NCBI GenBank assembly: GCA_016647705.1
Contig: CM028327.1
Location: 9,867,726 to 9,931,725 of the forward strand
Direction of reading: 5' to 3'
DNA: 64,000 nucleotides
DNA from: Eucommia ulmoides
Lineage: Eukaryota; Streptophyta; Magnoliopsida; Garryales; Eucommiaceae
Under the pieces are notes generated by a model. The model was not told where the DNA came from. It worked only from the letters and a program-made list of their open reading frames with translations, and did not search any database. The position numbers and the translations under genes are program-made. How positions within the stretch are numbered: the stretch's first letter is position 1; every line of letters begins with the position of its first letter. This document shows positions 62,840 to 64,000 of the stretch, one piece after another.

Positions 62840-64000
62840 TTTTCATATTCCTATATAAATAATATTCATTCAACAATCATCACGTTAATAAACACCTTAC
62901 TCTTTTCTTATTTAGAAATTGTGTCTTCTCTGCTTCTGCCACAGTCATGTTCTTTATTAGAAATGATACTTTTTTGCTTCTGTCATGCTAATGTCCTTCT
63001 TTCACAACTATCTACTACTTTCTATTTCGCAGGTCAGTAACAATATCTATTTATATTTACAAACACATTTATCTCTTTTTTTTCTTCGAAATAATGTCTT
63101 TTCTGCTTATACCATAACCATGTCCCTCATTACAAATTATGGATTTTTGCTTATGCCATGACAATATTCTTCTTTCACAGCTGTGTACAACTTTTTATTT
63201 GAAAAGTGAGTGAAAATATCTTATTTTGTTAATTAATTTATGATTTCTTAAAATGTTGAAGTGGCGGCAAGGACTTAAAACTCTACAAAAAATGAACTTT
63301 TTACCGAACACCGAACGAACGAAGAGTTCTTAGATCTCGATACCTGATGGTGAAGAATCGCATCAGCGGTAATGCTAGCTTGTTATCTATGATTCATTTG
63401 ATTTATAATGCTAGGAAAATTTTTGATTTCAGTTGCTAATTTAGTGAATACATATATTGATTGTTGCTGATGAGAATGAATATTTTGACTCATTACACTT
63501 TTTGCACTATCAAAAATGACCAAGAAATTATGTGGTTGGATGGGGAAGAAGAAGAAAACAACTCATTTCACCAATTTATGAAGTGTTTTCAACTTAATTT
63601 ATGCAAAAATAAATTAAAAATTGACCTTATTTAAAATACTGATATACCACCATTAATTAACTTAAAGTTGTCATCAAACTGGGGTTGAATAATTAATATT
63701 TTTGATAAATTAATTTTGTATTGTTATGTGGTTGTAATATAAAATAATTATTGTTATTCACTAGTCCATTTTCAGTGTTTTAATTTTTATTACCTAGTTG
63801 TTAAAAAGAAAATGGATTCCATTACAAATATGATACATTTTATTAACTCAAAATTTAATTAAACAAAAAAAAATATCATCTTCATCGAAATAACTCATAT
63901 GAATTGTATCTAATCTTATTTGTAAAATATTAAAAACAATTATAATTGGGTTAATTTCACTTTGCAAACCAAATACTGATACTAAATAATGAGGTGTAAA
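62840..64000 (+). repeat. Promoter-like unit, copy 2, and decayed transposon sequence to the window end
   Basis: CATATTCCTATATAAATAAT (TATA at about 62866) and GCTTCTGCCACAGTCATGTTC match 56580-56800. The leader is repeated again at 63045-63210. 63322-63372 repeats the AAGAATCGCATCAGCG block. 63660-63900 has faint 187-bp-unit words (TTAACTTAAAGTTG, TTATTCACTAGTCC). No gene seen. Confidence 0.5.

Overview
This is nuclear DNA from a flowering plant, almost certainly a eudicot. Four plant genes with ordinary GT-AG introns sit in AT-rich, transposon-filled sequence. The rest is plant-type mobile DNA: Ty1/copia, TRIM, SINE, Tourist-like MITEs, hAT and Mutator-like elements. I cannot name the species. 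Exons were placed by eye from reading frame, splice sites and recalled family sequence; cDNA would settle them.

Genic half (1-33 kb). KIN13A, a microtubule-depolymerising kinesin, lies on the minus strand (8862 to 2025). Only its first eight coding exons are visible. Intron 8 holds a copia element that runs off the left edge. A four-exon universal stress protein (13605-15346, plus) and a complete five-exon TCTP gene (22722 to 20343, minus, 168 residues) follow. The last gene is a six-exon RING-H2 protein resembling RFI2, a ubiquitin ligase of photoperiod and light signalling (27257-32799, plus). Many introns carry datable insertions. One Mutator-like family, with ends GGGTTTTGACA, sits in an intron of three of the four genes, each copy with a 9-11 bp target-site duplication. 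The spacers hold a Pack-MULE carrying a pectinesterase fragment (16714-18410), a 961-bp foldback (24158-25118), a hAT element (10222-10811) and several MITEs.

Transposon half (33-64 kb). A complete but dead copia element (33313-38081) has 151-bp LTRs and an AAATC duplication. From about 40.5 kb to the end I see no ordinary host gene. The sequence is a rearranged cluster of one large DNA-transposon family. It has 187-bp subterminal repeats in inverted orientation (41575-42117 and 55828-56064), a decayed MuDR/MURA-type transposase (43082-45863), a decayed plant-mobile-domain gene (49675-52176) and an unrecognised third gene (54875-55644). A leader-plus-first-intron module is shared by several of these genes in both orientations. 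Further unknown ORFs lie at 58.3-59.4 kb.

The most unusual signal is a set of about 20 GC-rich dyads scattered through the AT-rich DNA from 40.5 to 62.8 kb. They come in two flavours, GATTCCGGCC-N7-GGCCGGAATC and GAAACCGGCC-N7-GGCCGGTTTC. The outer arms differ between flavours but stay complementary within each. This points to selection on, or copying of, a paired structure linked to this transposon family.
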